This document shows positions 44,620-54,969 of a stretch of 64,000 nucleotides of DNA, piece by piece. Within the stretch, counting starts at the first letter, position 1; each line of letters opens with the position of its first letter. The stretch comes from Albophoma yamanashiensis (lineage: Eukaryota; Ascomycota; Sordariomycetes; Hypocreales; Ophiocordycipitaceae). Both the position numbers and the translations under genes were made by a program. The notes below the pieces were generated by a model, which saw nothing but the letters and a program-made list of their open reading frames with translations, did no database searches and had not been told where the DNA came from. The stretch covers positions 62,001 through 126,000 of the forward strand of contig BCKH01000007.1 in NCBI GenBank assembly GCA_001600555.1, read 5' to 3'.

Positions 44620-46557
44620 ATGGGCTTCGACTTCTCAACGCCGCTGAAGCGGCCTGGCTTCGGCCTGCCCCTGAGCTTCCTGCCGGACTATAGAAAGCGC
44701 TTCCCCGTGCTCATTGGCGACCAGAACGAGGACTGGGCGGCCGCTACGCTGCTCATCCGCGAGGTCTGTATGCTGAGGGTCATCGAAGACCTCACCAACA
44801 AGCCGGAGTGGTGGCGCAAGGTACGGGACCCCGACATCGCCGCCAAATGGAAGGCCGAGGCGCTCGCCCTGGACTGGCTCGCCTACCGCGAGCACGCCGA
44901 CTTTACGCCTGCCATGGCGGATGCCGTGAGTTGCACACGTTACACTGTACTTGGTCAGACTTTCACGCTTACACATGCGCAGTGCATTGAAGAAATCCGT
45001 AAGAAGGCAGACTTGTATGAGAAGACTGGCCTCATCCCCGTCTTCGACTACTCTGCCTGCGTTATCAAGTCCGACTCGCTCTTCCCAGACACCCTTCGTG
45101 ACGAGCTCATTGCGGCAGTCAAGCCCCTCGAGGACGTCCCTGAAGACCAAAAAGACTGGCACCCCGGCAGCGATGGCAAGGTTCTGGATCTGGTCCACCC
45201 ATCGCTGTGGCCGCTGCTCTACGGCCGCTCACGCATCCTTCGCGATAAAATCATCAACGTTGACAACTGCCTCGAGCACTGTGGTATTGGCGAGATCATC
45301 CCCGTGCCGGAAGGGACTGAGCTCGACATAAAACGGCCCTACAACTGGCGCACCGGTCAAAAGATCCCGTCCCTGTCCCTGCGCTTCCAGTGGCTCCCCT
45401 GCGACGTTACCATTGACGACGCTGGGCGGGCCAAAATTGACAGCTACATCAACAACCTGCACCCCGTCAAGCACGCCGGTCTTTACCCCATCATCGAGCG
45501 CTTCATCGAAAAGGCGCTTCCTGCATGGGACGTCGTCTACCGCTGGCCTGAGTGCTTTAAGGTCCAGCGCCTGCGAACCGACAGCGTCGGTCCCAAGTGC
45601 ACGACAAAGGACGTCTGCGAGTACTCCTCGTGCCGACCGTGGAACCGGCCAATCAATGAGGATGAGGCGCCTCGCGAAGAAGATGAAGAATACGATCAAG
45701 GCTACGACGAGTCAGAGCGCGGAAGGCTCGACATGGAGTGGTTCAAAGAAACCCATCCGCCCGACGTCCCCGACGCCTCCCTCGAGGACGAGGTGAAGAG
45801 CACAACCTATTCCGACGGCACGAGTGGCTTCTTCCATCTCTCATCCAGCGACGTCAAGACGTCGGGCTTCTTCGGCGGCTCCTCGCGCATTCAGGTCATC
45901 GTCAAGCTCGCCAATATCCACCTCACCCCCGAGAAGCCCACCTACGACGGGGGCTCGTGGCACATCGAGGGCCAGCTCAACGAGCACATTTGCGCCACGG
46001 CGCTTTTCTACTACGACAACGACAACATCACCGACTCCCGCCTCGCCCTACGCACGCCTGCCAACTGTGAGGACCTCTCGATGGAGCTGACCTACGAGCA
46101 GGACGATACGCGCTCCATCTCGCGCACCTTTCTCGTTGGCAACTCCAACAATGCCAACACGCTGCAGGAAGTCGGCGCGGTGCTCACGCGGCCCGGCCGC
46201 GCGCTCTTCTTCCCGAACCTCTTTCAGCACCGCGTGCAGCCCTTCTCGCTCGCCGACAAGACGCGGCCGGGTCATCGCAAGATCCTCGCGCTCTTCCTCG
46301 TCGACCCGGCCGTGCCCGTCATCTCCACGGCCAACGTTCCGCCGCAGCAGCGCCACTGGTGGGCCGGAGAGGGGCACATTCGCGAGAGCGGACGGCTGCC
46401 TCCCGAACTGACGGACATGGTGGTCAAGGACCTCGATTTTGTTGACCTCCAAGAGGCGCATAGTATCAGGAAAGAGCTCATGGCCGAACGTACGGTGTTG
46501 CAGGACCAGACGACGGGGAGTCTCGAGGGGTATGAGTTTAGCTTCTGCGAGCACTGA
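44620..46557 (+). CDS. DUF4246 family protein, possible 2OG-Fe(II)-type fold
   Basis: Predicted exons 44620-44925 and 44983-46557 encode 626-627 residues. The N-terminal region RPGFGLPLSFLPDYRKRFPV and MRVIEDLTNKPEWWRKV-like segment, SLSLRFQWLPCDV and YDGGSWHIEGQLNEHICATA are characteristic of the fungal DUF4246 family. HIEG plus FFPNLFQHRVQPF and a following GHRK could form an H-x-E...H metal site with a substrate Arg, as in 2-oxoglutarate oxygenases; that is inference. The 57-base intron is a multiple of three without a stop, so its retention would simply add 19 residues. Function unknown. Confidence 0.87.
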   Translation: MGFDFSTPLKRPGFGLPLSFLPDYRKRFPVLIGDQNEDWAAATLLIREVCMLRVIEDLTNKPEWWRKVRDPDIAAKWKAEALALDWLAYREHADFTPAMADAVSCTRYTVLGQTFTLTHAQCIEEIRKKADLYEKTGLIPVFDYSACVIKSDSLFPDTLRDELIAAVKPLEDVPEDQKDWHPGSDGKVLDLVHPSLWPLLYGRSRILRDKIINVDNCLEHCGIGEIIPVPEGTELDIKRPYNWRTGQKIPSLSLRFQWLPCDVTIDDAGRAKIDSYINNLHPVKHAGLYPIIERFIEKALPAWDVVYRWPECFKVQRLRTDSVGPKCTTKDVCEYSSCRPWNRPINEDEAPREEDEEYDQGYDESERGRLDMEWFKETHPPDVPDASLEDEVKSTTYSDGTSGFFHLSSSDVKTSGFFGGSSRIQVIVKLANIHLTPEKPTYDGGSWHIEGQLNEHICATALFYYDNDNITDSRLALRTPANCEDLSMELTYEQDDTRSISRTFLVGNSNNANTLQEVGAVLTRPGRALFFPNLFQHRVQPFSLADKTRPGHRKILALFLVDPAVPVISTANVPPQQRHWWAGEGHIRESGRLPPELTDMVVKDLDFVDLQEAHSIRKELMAERTVLQDQTTGSLEGYEFSFCEH

Positions 46558-47890
46558 GCTACTTAGTGAGACTAGAGACTGTAGCCCTTTGTTTAGTATC
46601 GTCGCTACGTGCTACTTGCCGGGTCGTGTAGTCATCTGCATAGTTGCAAGTGGAAGCTGGAGCACGCATCTCAAACTAGAAGACATTTTATAATCACCGC
46701 CAATATACGTTTCCGTGCTGGACCAACTACCAATCAGTTAACGTCCCCTCATTAGCAAAGTTATGGAATCCACACTCCTAGGCAGTGCCTCCGCCGAAAT
46801 CGAACGCCCAGTGAAACAGTACCATTGGCAAACTTGGTTCCCGTAATGGCAGCCGGCGTCCAAAGTCCTACACCCCCACCCCACCATCGCAGCAAGCACA
46901 TTGCGCTGAGGCCCAAATGGAAATGAGAACACTTCTGCTGCCCTCGTGTCCATGTGACCGCCGAGGAATCTCAGACGTGGTAAGGGTAGTCCGGAGATTT
47001 ATTCTAGACTCCCTCGGTGAGCAACTTGCCGGTATAAAGACTGTATGACAGTCACCTTGAAGCCGCACAACTGTTTATACACGACCGTCTCACGCCATAT
47101 GGGATTCCTCCGAGATATTCCATAGTATCCAAAACGCTGACGCCAGTAGTGCTGTTGCGGTCTGCGTTTGTCCCCCACGGCGGCGAGCCAACCCATTGGC
47201 CGTTTTGTGCGCCGCGTCCTCTTACTTGGCGCCTTCATCACTCGCTCAAGGCGATCAGCAAATCTACAATAGAGCTCAAGACACAAGGTCTCGAATACCC
47301 ATGTATACCACCATTCTCCGTCGCCACGAAACGCCCGCCGTCCCACCCCTCGAGCAGCCACAGCTTAATCGTAATGCCTGTGCGGGCGAATACGGCGACA
47401 CAGACGGCCTATTGCGGGCTCAATGTTAAGGTGAGGAGAGTCGATCCTCGTCAGCATGTTATCTCCCCGATAATTGCCCAGGCAGTCTGTCAACTCTTCC
47501 GCGAAATAGGTACCCCGAATAGATTGCATGGTTGATGAAACGGTCTGCTGCTTTGAGACTCATGCACAACCCGGTCTCCCATGACAATCAACGGCGAGGT
47601 TTGAAGTGCCAACATGACGTCTTACCCCAGGCTTTGGAGAACAGGCTGGGACAGAGGGGGCAAAACACAACTTGGGGCAATGGCAGCCATTCTATTCATT
47701 CTTCTCTTCTCCTCTCCCATGCCGCTGTTCAACCTAGTAACAAGACACGTAGCGGCAGAGATGCCTCGCCCTTTTGCATTATAACACGCAACCCTTCCCA
47801 TCCATGCAAGACATTTAAGAAATTCCTCAAGCAACGAAGACGCCTCCCGCCAACCTCGTGGACAGACACGCATCCATGACCCCCACCGGT
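46558..47890. other. Intergenic between convergent genes
   Basis: About 1.3 kb without a supported gene; frames at 46868-47361 show no protein-like conservation that I can recognise. Confidence 0.55.
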
Positions 47891-50632
47891 TTAGCCCCTG
47901 ACAGCGGCACCCAGAGCACCTCCCGTAAACTGCGTGCCTCCTGCTTGCCTCTGCGGGTTTCCTCCCGCGCGCGGGCCGCCCCGGCCGCCGCCGCGACCTC
48001 CTCTTTGTCCTCCCCTGCCGCGGCCGCCTTGGCGCTCGAAGGCGTTGGAGGTGCCCTGCGTTCGCTGCTCCAGCGTCCGCTCGTTGGTCTCGATGAGAGC
48101 GCTGGCCTTGTCGGAAAGCGTGAGAGCCAGCGACTGCAGCCGGCTGAGCTCGACGCCCTTGCGGAAGATGATCGTCGACGTGACCTGGTCCAGCGACGCC
48201 GCCAGCTCCTCGTGGCTAATCATCTTGCTGACGATGGCGCCCACCTTGGTCGCGTCCAGCTCAAACATGCTGCCGACCGTCTCGAGGGCGAGGGTGTCGT
48301 AGAAGGGGGCATAGGTGAAGAGGTAGGTTCGCAGGCCCTCTTCCTGGATCTGCTTCGCCAGCATGGCCTTGATCTCCTCGCAGTTGGGCATCAGCTCCCA
48401 GATCTTGATGCTGTGGATGAAGTTGGTCGACTTCTTCCACTCGCCTGCTGCCAGAGCCTTGGACGCCTGCATGACGTGGTCGCGAGTGTTCTCGGGGGGC
48501 CCGGTGAAGATCTGTCTCTCGTGGTACTCGAGCATGCGGCGGTACGTCTTGCTGATGATGCGCTTCTTGACGTCGGGAGAGGATCCCGTCTGGGCCAGCA
48601 GAGGAATCTCCAAGAGCATGCTGCACGTCAGGTACACGCACTCCAGAAGCTCCAGGTTGATGTGCATGTGGAAGGGCAGCTGGCGCTGCTTCTCCAGGCG
48701 CTCCTGCTCAGGCGACACCTGGTTGTATCTCTGCATCATGACACCCTGAGCGAGCAGTTCCTTCTGCCGACCGCTGCCGCAGATCTCCTGAAGGGTGTTC
48801 TGCGCGTCGTAGACCAGGCCCTTGCGGAAGGCGCACAGGCCGACCTGGACCAGCGTCCGGTTGTACAGGATCTGGCTGAGGACGTCGAAGTTGGGGATGT
48901 TCTCCTGAAGATGCGACATGAGCATCATGTCGCGGGCCTTGTAGTACTCGCCGTGAAGGGCAAGGAAGTACACCTGGCACAGCATGGCTCTGGCGCGAAT
49001 AATGCCGTCGCTGTTGCTGAAGAGGTAGTTGCACAGAACGTTGACCAGGTTGCCGGCGTCCTGGGACTCGATGCGGGGAGTGATTACGGACTCGACATCG
49101 TCGCCAACGGCCTTCCAGCAGTTCTCCTCAAAGGTCTTGACAACCTGCGCGGGCTGTGAGAGAACAGGTCAGCAACACGTCAGAATTCGTCACTTGGTGA
49201 TGTCGATCTCCTACCTTGAAGTAGACGTGCTCCAGTCGTCGCATGATGATGCGGTTGATGCTGTCTTGGGGAATGTCGAGGGACTGGTCCTTGCGCAGGT
49301 ACTCGTAGTACAGCAGGCCGCGGAAGATGATGTTGTACAGCGCGCCCTCGTCCTGCAGGCGCTCGATGTACTCGGACGTGTGCGGGTCGATGCTCTGCAG
49401 GGAGCGGATGAGCTCGTCATCGAGCCTCTCCACGTACGAGACGATGCTGCCGGCAACCTTGATGTACTTCTCACCAGGCTGCAGAGAAGGGGGCTTCTCG
49501 TCATCGTCCCACTCCTCGACGTTCTCGACCACAATGTAGTCCTTGTTGGTCTGGAGCACGGTAAGCAGGGTAGAAAGCTCCTTCTCGGCGGCCTTCCAGT
49601 GCTCCAGGGGCATGACGTTGGAGGTGCCAGAGCCAAGGTCGAACCGGGCGGAGATCATGGTGAGGAGGACTCGGATCTGCTGGTACGGCGTGTTGGCGAT
49701 TTCGTTGAGCTTCTCCATGACCTTGATCTGCTCCACTCTGTCGGTGTTCTTCTTGCCACGAGACTCCATGATGATTCTCAGGTGCTTGAAGATGCTCTCT
49801 GGGGTGTACTGCAGAGCTCGGCCACCCTTACCGACCGTGGCAAAGCCCTCATCACCCTGCTCAGTCGCGGGAGCCTCGTCCTCGAGCTTGGGCAGCTTCT
49901 TGACCTTGGGGGCAGCCACCACCACTTCCTCCTCCTCATCATCGGATTCCATGAAGCCAAACTTGTCCTCCCGGTAGGCGTCGACCTGGGTCTGGTGCTC
50001 CTTGGATGACTTCTTGATCTTTTGCTTGACGGCGTTCAGGGCTCTGGCTTGGGTGGCGTTCATCTTCTTGGGCGTGACCTTTTGCTTGGCCAAGGCCTCG
50101 TTCATGAAGTCCTCCAGCTCGGAGATGATGCGAATGTACGGCTTGGGCGTCTTGCCGCCATCTTGGAGTTTGGATACTTGTCTCGTGAGCTTGTCGAACT
50201 CTGCGTCGACCGTTAGCGTCTCCCATTTCCAAGCAAGATAAATATCCCAAGCCCGTCAGATCGGAACATACCGGCGGAGATGAGGGTCCAGTCGCCGTTC
50301 TTCTGGCCGTTCTCGATCTGCTTGATCGAGGCCTCGAGCTCGTCCAGGCGCTTGTCCTTGGCGCTCTTTACTTTGGCTCGCACATCTTCGTCGCTCTCCT
50401 CGCTCTCCGAGTCAAAGTCCTTCAAGAACTTGCTCGCACCCTGTCCCTTGCCCTCGTCATCGTCGCTGGACTCCTCGCTCTCCTCCTCGGAGCCCTCTTC
50501 GTCGGAGTCCTCTTCGGAGTCGTCGTGGTGGATCTTCTTGGTCTCCTCCTCCTCGGAGCCGGAGTAGAGCTCCTCCTCGTCGCTGGAGGAGTCGCTGGAG
50601 CTGTCGTCGCCGCCGCGGAAGAATCGAGACAT
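47891..50632 (-). CDS. NIP1: Eukaryotic translation initiation factor 3 subunit C (eIF3c/Nip1)
   Basis: Exons 50632-50272, 50200-49215 and 49153-47891 give 869 residues. This core eIF3 subunit bridges eIF1, eIF5 and the 40S subunit during start-codon scanning. The N-terminus MSRFFRGGDDSSSDSSSDEE leads into a long Asp/Glu/Ser-rich tract, the eIF-binding tail. PYIRIISELEDFMNEAL, QVYFLALHGEYYKARDMMLM and the PCI region (CEEIKAMLAKQIQEEGLRTY to VSKMISHEELAASLDQ) are conserved. The C-terminus is an RGG-rich tail (GGRGRGGQRGGRGGGRGG). It is divergent from ISA2 over 399 bases. Confidence 0.97.
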
Positions 50633-51031
50633 GCTGGGCGAGGTTTCCTGAGACGCTGGTCCTGGATCTCGAAAGGGATGGTCGCGAGGTGCGCGGGGTT
50701 GATTCAGGCGTGAGGGCGCGAGAGGGTCGAAAATTGATGATTTTTGGTGGGAGGTGGGGCATGCAGACTTGGGGCTTAGCGAAGGTACCTCCGTACCTCC
50801 TTTCCAGCGAGCCAGCAGCCTCTTCATTGTTGGCAGCGCTGCTGACTCATCTTCGCGCCCACCTTGCCCACTGTCTGACCACTGAATTCGCCGCCATTGC
50901 TGCTTTGCCAGCGGAACGGCTCGGCTGACGATATTGTCCTCGGCCTTGCTCGCCTGTATTTCTCAGCCGTCCTCCCTGGCCTTTCCTTAGCACACAGCCT
51001 CCCGCCACATGGCACCGTCGACGAGCCCATC
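50633..51031. promoter_or_regulatory. Shared promoter region of NIP1 and ISA2
   Basis: 399 bases between divergent start codons, the whole space available for both promoters and leaders. It contains ggtacctccgtacctcc near 50783, a relative of the TACTCCGTA word. No TATA element is evident. Confidence 0.4.
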
Positions 51032-51802
51032 ATGACCCCCCTGCGTTGCGCAAACGGCCCTTGTGCCGCGCGCTCCTTTCTCCAGATCGCCAGGCGCGGT
51101 TATTCGAGCATCACAGCACAATCTGCTGCCCCTCTTGACTTCCTCCTCCCGCGCCGCGCTCTCCCAGCTCGCTTGTGGGCAGTCGCTCGACCGTCGGACG
51201 AGACTATATGCTCCGGGAAGCTGGCGCTCCTGCGACAGCCCATTCAAAGTCCTCAGAAGAGGCCGTTCTCAGCGTCTGCAATCCGAAGCCGCACAAAGTG
51301 TGTCCTCAACCCTCAGAAAGACGACGATGGCAACGACATGATGCTAGAGATAACACCTCGGGCCGCCAAGGTGGGCTCCTCCGTTGCGCCATGTAACCAA
51401 GCTCGTCGAGACTAATAGTGACCCCAACAGCGACTGTCTGAGATAATGAAGAAAGACTCCAACCCTAATCTGGCTCTACGCATTCAGGTCGAGAGCGGCG
51501 GCTGCCACGGATTCCAATATCTCATGAGTCTCATCACGATACCGACAGAAGGTTCTCAGGAGTGGTCATCTGTGGTCAACGAAGACGACTCCATCTTTCA
51601 GTACTCCCTCGACGACGCAGCGTCTAAACCCGGCGATCAGCTCCCAGCAAGAATAATACTGGACGAGCCGTCCCTCGACCTCCTAAAGGGCAGCAAGGTC
51701 GACTTTACCATGGAGTTGATTGGATCTCAATTCAAAATTGTCGACAATCCGTACGCCACTAGCAGCTGTGGATGCGGCACAAGCTTCGACATCAAGATGT
51801 GA
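51032..51802 (+). CDS. ISA2: Mitochondrial A-type iron-sulfur assembly protein ISA2
   Basis: Exons 51032-51370 and 51431-51802 give 236 residues. It matures [4Fe-4S] clusters for aconitase-type and radical-SAM enzymes in mitochondria, with ISA1 and IBA57. An Arg/Ser/Ala-rich presequence (LQIARRGYSSITA) covers the first 85 or so residues. The A-type domain has RIQVESGGCHGFQYLM with the first Cys, and SSCGCGTSFDIKM at the end with the Cys-x-Cys pair. The start was chosen as the first ATG in frame that gives a presequence; translation in another frame from ATG 51009 is not supported. Confidence 0.93.
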
Positions 51803-52125
51803 TCGCCCGCCGCGGCGCACGACTGCACCCGGTCGATTAGACACAAGTCAGCTCCACTCACGCCTTCGGGTTGTTGCCACTGTCGCACGAGGGCAGTACA
51901 CCATTGGCCGCATGATTTCCTGTACGAATAGGCAGCGTAATATGCGCATAGATAAAAGACATGACATCATCACAAGACATCAGCAGAGGCGTCACGCACA
52001 TATGGAAGCTCTAGTGTCATTCAAGGAATCAATTTATCACAAAGCCCTGTCGTGATACCAACGCCGAGCAACCATGCAATTTTCCAGCCAAGCCAACCAG
52101 CCCCAAAGACGACCTACATAACGCT
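51803..52125. other. Intergenic between convergent genes
   Basis: 323 bases of probable 3' UTR of ISA2 and RPL7. Nothing else is recognised. Confidence 0.6.
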
Positions 52126-53102
52126 CTAGTTCATCTGGCGGATGAGAGCGTTGATGGCCTCCTCACGGTTGCCCAGGTCACCACCCTCAATGAAGTGCTT
52201 GAACTTGCGGGGGCGGAAGCCACCAGTGGGGTTGCTGAGCTTGAAGGGCCACAGGAAGTTGGAGGCCTGCTTGAAGTTGGGGCCGACGGAGTAGATCTCG
52301 TGGATCAGGTCCTCCATGCAGACAATGCCGTACTTGCCGAGGTTCTCCTCAATGATGGAGTTGTCAGTCAGGGCAGTGCGCTGCTTGTTGACCTTGCCAT
52401 AACCGCGCTTGTAGACGAGCTCCTTGATGGACTTCAGGTTGGGGTAGCCGTAGGCAATCCAGGGCTCAACAATCTTGAGCATCTCAGTCGTGGCCTTGGT
52501 GACCTTGATGAAGACGCCGTTGTTGATCTGCAGGAGACGGAGCAGCTGGAGGATCTTGCGGGGCTTGGGGGGCATCTTGTTGATACTACGAGGCTGTCAG
52601 CTTGCTGCACAATCGAACTTTTCGAAGAGTTGCGTTGCTTACCCCTTGATGCGGACGACGAAGATCAGCTTAGACTCGGCGGGGATGTAGGCAGCATCGT
52701 CCTTCTTGGCAACGCGGGCCAGACGGATCTTCTCGCGCTCCGCATCGCGGTACTCCTTGACGTACTTCTCGGCACGCTTGAAGATGACGCCGCGCTTCTC
52801 CTTGTTGGCCTGTGAGACGATTCGTCAGCAGCTGTTGCCATACACAAATGCAGAAAACGAGGTTCATCAAGCATTCAGACCCGAAAGAAGGTTGACATTC
52901 AACAGCATCGACTTCAATGTCTAGTTGAAGTGGTATATTTGCATCACCATGCTAGGAGGGAAGGACAGTCAGGACTTACGGCCTTCTTCTTCTCGGTGGC
53001 GGCGGTGCGCTCAGCGCGAGCCTTCTCCTGGCTCTTGCGCTTCTTGAGAAGGGTCTCAGGGACCAGGATCTGGTCGTTGGTAGGGACGGTACTAGACGCC
53101 AT
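52126..53102 (-). CDS. RPL7: 60S ribosomal protein L7 (uL30)
   Basis: Exons 53102-52980, 52809-52643 and 52585-52126 give 249 residues, the usual size. Conserved text includes ILVPETLLKKRKSQEKARAE, KLIFVVRIKGINKMPPKPRK, EPWIAYGYPNLKSIKELVYK and the C-terminal KFKHFIEGGDLGNREEAINA. A structural protein of the large subunit. Intron 1 is 170 bases, far longer than the 57-base intron 2, and carries a box C/D snoRNA (see 52869-52953), as RPL7 introns do in yeast. Head-to-head with RPS14. Confidence 0.97.
52869..52953 (-). ncRNA. Box C/D snoRNA in RPL7 intron 1 (snR39B-like guide)
   Basis: On the minus strand the element starts agcat-g-gtgatgc (C box gtgatgc, consensus rtgatga) and ends ctga-atgctt (D box at 52875-52878). 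The flanking agcat/atgct form a 5-bp terminal stem. The bases just before the D box, cttctttcgggt, are complementary to acccgaaaga, which from memory lies in a highly conserved helix of 25S rRNA. The fifth base from the D box pairs with the G of acccG, equivalent to yeast Gm805, the snR39B target. Yeast RPL7 introns also host C/D snoRNAs. Length about 85. Confidence 0.75.
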
Positions 53103-53901
53103 CAGATTAGTACGGGTCCGCCATACGAACAGTATGGAACAGAGCGCCGGTGAGAGAATTGCAGCTGTAGCGCGACATTCTCTTCTTTGGCTGACTCGAG
53201 AAGTATTTGATCGGTGAGAGGCAAGGTAACAATCGTCTGCAATTTTTCGCGACCATGTCACTTCTTTGCACGCTCATCCGACAACAACCCCGAACAAATG
53301 TCCAGGAAAAACTCGTCGCCAGCAGACCTACGACAGCATATTCCAGCCGTCGCGACCTCCTAAGCAACAATAAATTTGAGGGAGAAGAAATTCTTCATCC
53401 CCAACACCCCGAGCGCCATCTCTCGACAGCCAAGCTGTTTTTCAAGCATGACCAATCGAGGGAGACACTCGGGAGAGATCGAGCTGGCAGATCGCCTATT
53501 TCGAGACGATTGCCCAGCCGAGAGGACCACGAACAATCTGCAAGACTCGGAACCCAGGCTCGGTGCCCATGGAGTGTCGTTCAAGGAGGAAGAACATACG
53601 TGGCACCCATTGTAGCGACGTCGGCTGTTGATGTCGGTTAGTTGGCGGATGGTGAAGGTGTGGGTGTGAGGAGCGACGACAACTTCGTTTTTTTTTCCGG
53701 CTGGGTGGAGTTGGCGGTCGGGGGAGGTGAGTAGGGTAGGGCTTTGTGGGCAGCCCACACAATTTTTCGGTTTTCTGCCATGCCCCACCGCCCGTGCCCG
53801 CCACTCGTCCACCACTACTACTAGCACGTCGCGATATTTCCTACTACGAGATCTGTATTCCAACAGCCAAGTGACGAGAAACCAGACGTCGCCATTCCAA
53901 A
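53103..53901. promoter_or_regulatory. Bidirectional region between RPL7 and RPS14
   Basis: 799 bases between two divergent ribosomal protein genes, presumably containing both promoters and 5' leaders. Frames are open on both strands (plus 53254-53641, minus 53360-53986) but neither encodes anything recognisable. Confidence 0.45.
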
Positions 53902-54568
53902 ATGCCCCCCAAGAAGGTCGCCGCCCCCAAGGAGAACATCTCCTTGGGCCCCTCTGTCCGCGATGGTACGTCGACATCGCATTCATTCAAGTTTTCCAAC
54001 CGTCGAGACCGGATTGCTGACCATGCGTGCACAGGTGAGCTCGTCTTCGGCGTTGCTCGCATCTTCGCCTCCTTCAACGACACCTTCGTCCACGTCACCG
54101 ATCTCAGGTTCGTTACACCCCAAGATTGAGCGCCCGCCGCTGGGATCGCCTGGTCAGGAAGCCTCAAATGACCCAGAGGCTAACATGGCTACAGTGGTCG
54201 CGAGACCATCACCCGTGTGACTGGCGGCATGAAGGTCAAGGCCGACCGTGACGAGTCCTCTCCCTACGCTGCCATGTTGGCTGCCCAGGACGTCGCCGCT
54301 CGATGCAAGGAGCTGGGCATCAACGCCCTGCACATCAAGATCCGCGCCACTGGTGGTATGTTCTGATGCGCAACCCCCGCCACGATGACTCGACAGCAAC
54401 TGACACGGCATCTCAGGCAACGGCACCAAGACCCCTGGCCCCGGTGCTCAGTCCGCCCTCCGCGCTCTTGCCCGTGCTGGCATGAAGATCGGCCGCATTG
54501 AGGACGTTACCCCCACCCCCTCCGACTCTACCCGCAGAAAGGGTGGTCGCCGTGGTCGTCGTCTCTGA
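53902..54568 (+). CDS. RPS14: 40S ribosomal protein S14 (uS11)
   Basis: Four exons (53902-53965, 54035-54107, 54195-54355, 54417-54568) encode 149 residues. MPPKKVAAPKENISLGPSVR leads into GELVFGVARIFASFNDTFVH, RETITRVTGGMKVKADRDES and the basic C-terminus RRKGGRRGRRL, which contacts the mRNA path on the platform of the small subunit. Splice joints DG/ELVF, LS/GRET and TGG/NGTK are all restored by GT-AG introns of 61-87 bases. Its 3' end faces RAD26. Confidence 0.97.
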
Positions 54569-54969
54569 GCTGTTGGCGACGGAATGGCTTGGATTGGACA
54601 GGAGTTACGAGATCTGGTTTCTCTGTGGCGTTGCGAAAAACGAGGGGAACGGCTATTGTGCCTGGTCCCCATTCTACGCTGCTCTGCCTGGTCATGGTGA
54701 CGCGATGGCATTGCACTAGATAGTCATGAATTCGCCCGAAGACGGCCCATGAACAGTACTCTTTGTCACACCGCAACAGTCTCTACGTGATGCGTTATGC
54801 TGTGCGCAAGTGAAGTGAAGCGTCCATGCCAATTTGCTTGTCTTTCCCCCCAATGATGCTAGTTGTTCTTGTCCAGTCTAACCCCATGCTCCTCGCTGCA
54901 AAGCAAAGTCTTTCTTGCCTTCCGCCTGAACCCATTGATCATACGCCATATGTGTCTCCTTCGATAGCA
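54569..54969. other. Intergenic between convergent genes
   Basis: 401 bases of likely 3' UTR of RPS14 and RAD26. No feature recognised. Confidence 0.6.

Noticed and set aside
47858..49159. 433-codon plus-strand frame
   Set aside because: Exact antisense of NIP1 exon 3; Leu/Val/Ala-rich shadow of a GC-biased gene.
49029..50009. 326-codon plus-strand frame
   Set aside because: Antisense of NIP1 exon 2 with no protein-family features.
53254..53986. Overlapping open frames between RPL7 and RPS14
   Set aside because: Both strands are open over the same stretch; no recognised family, and the space is needed for two strong promoters.
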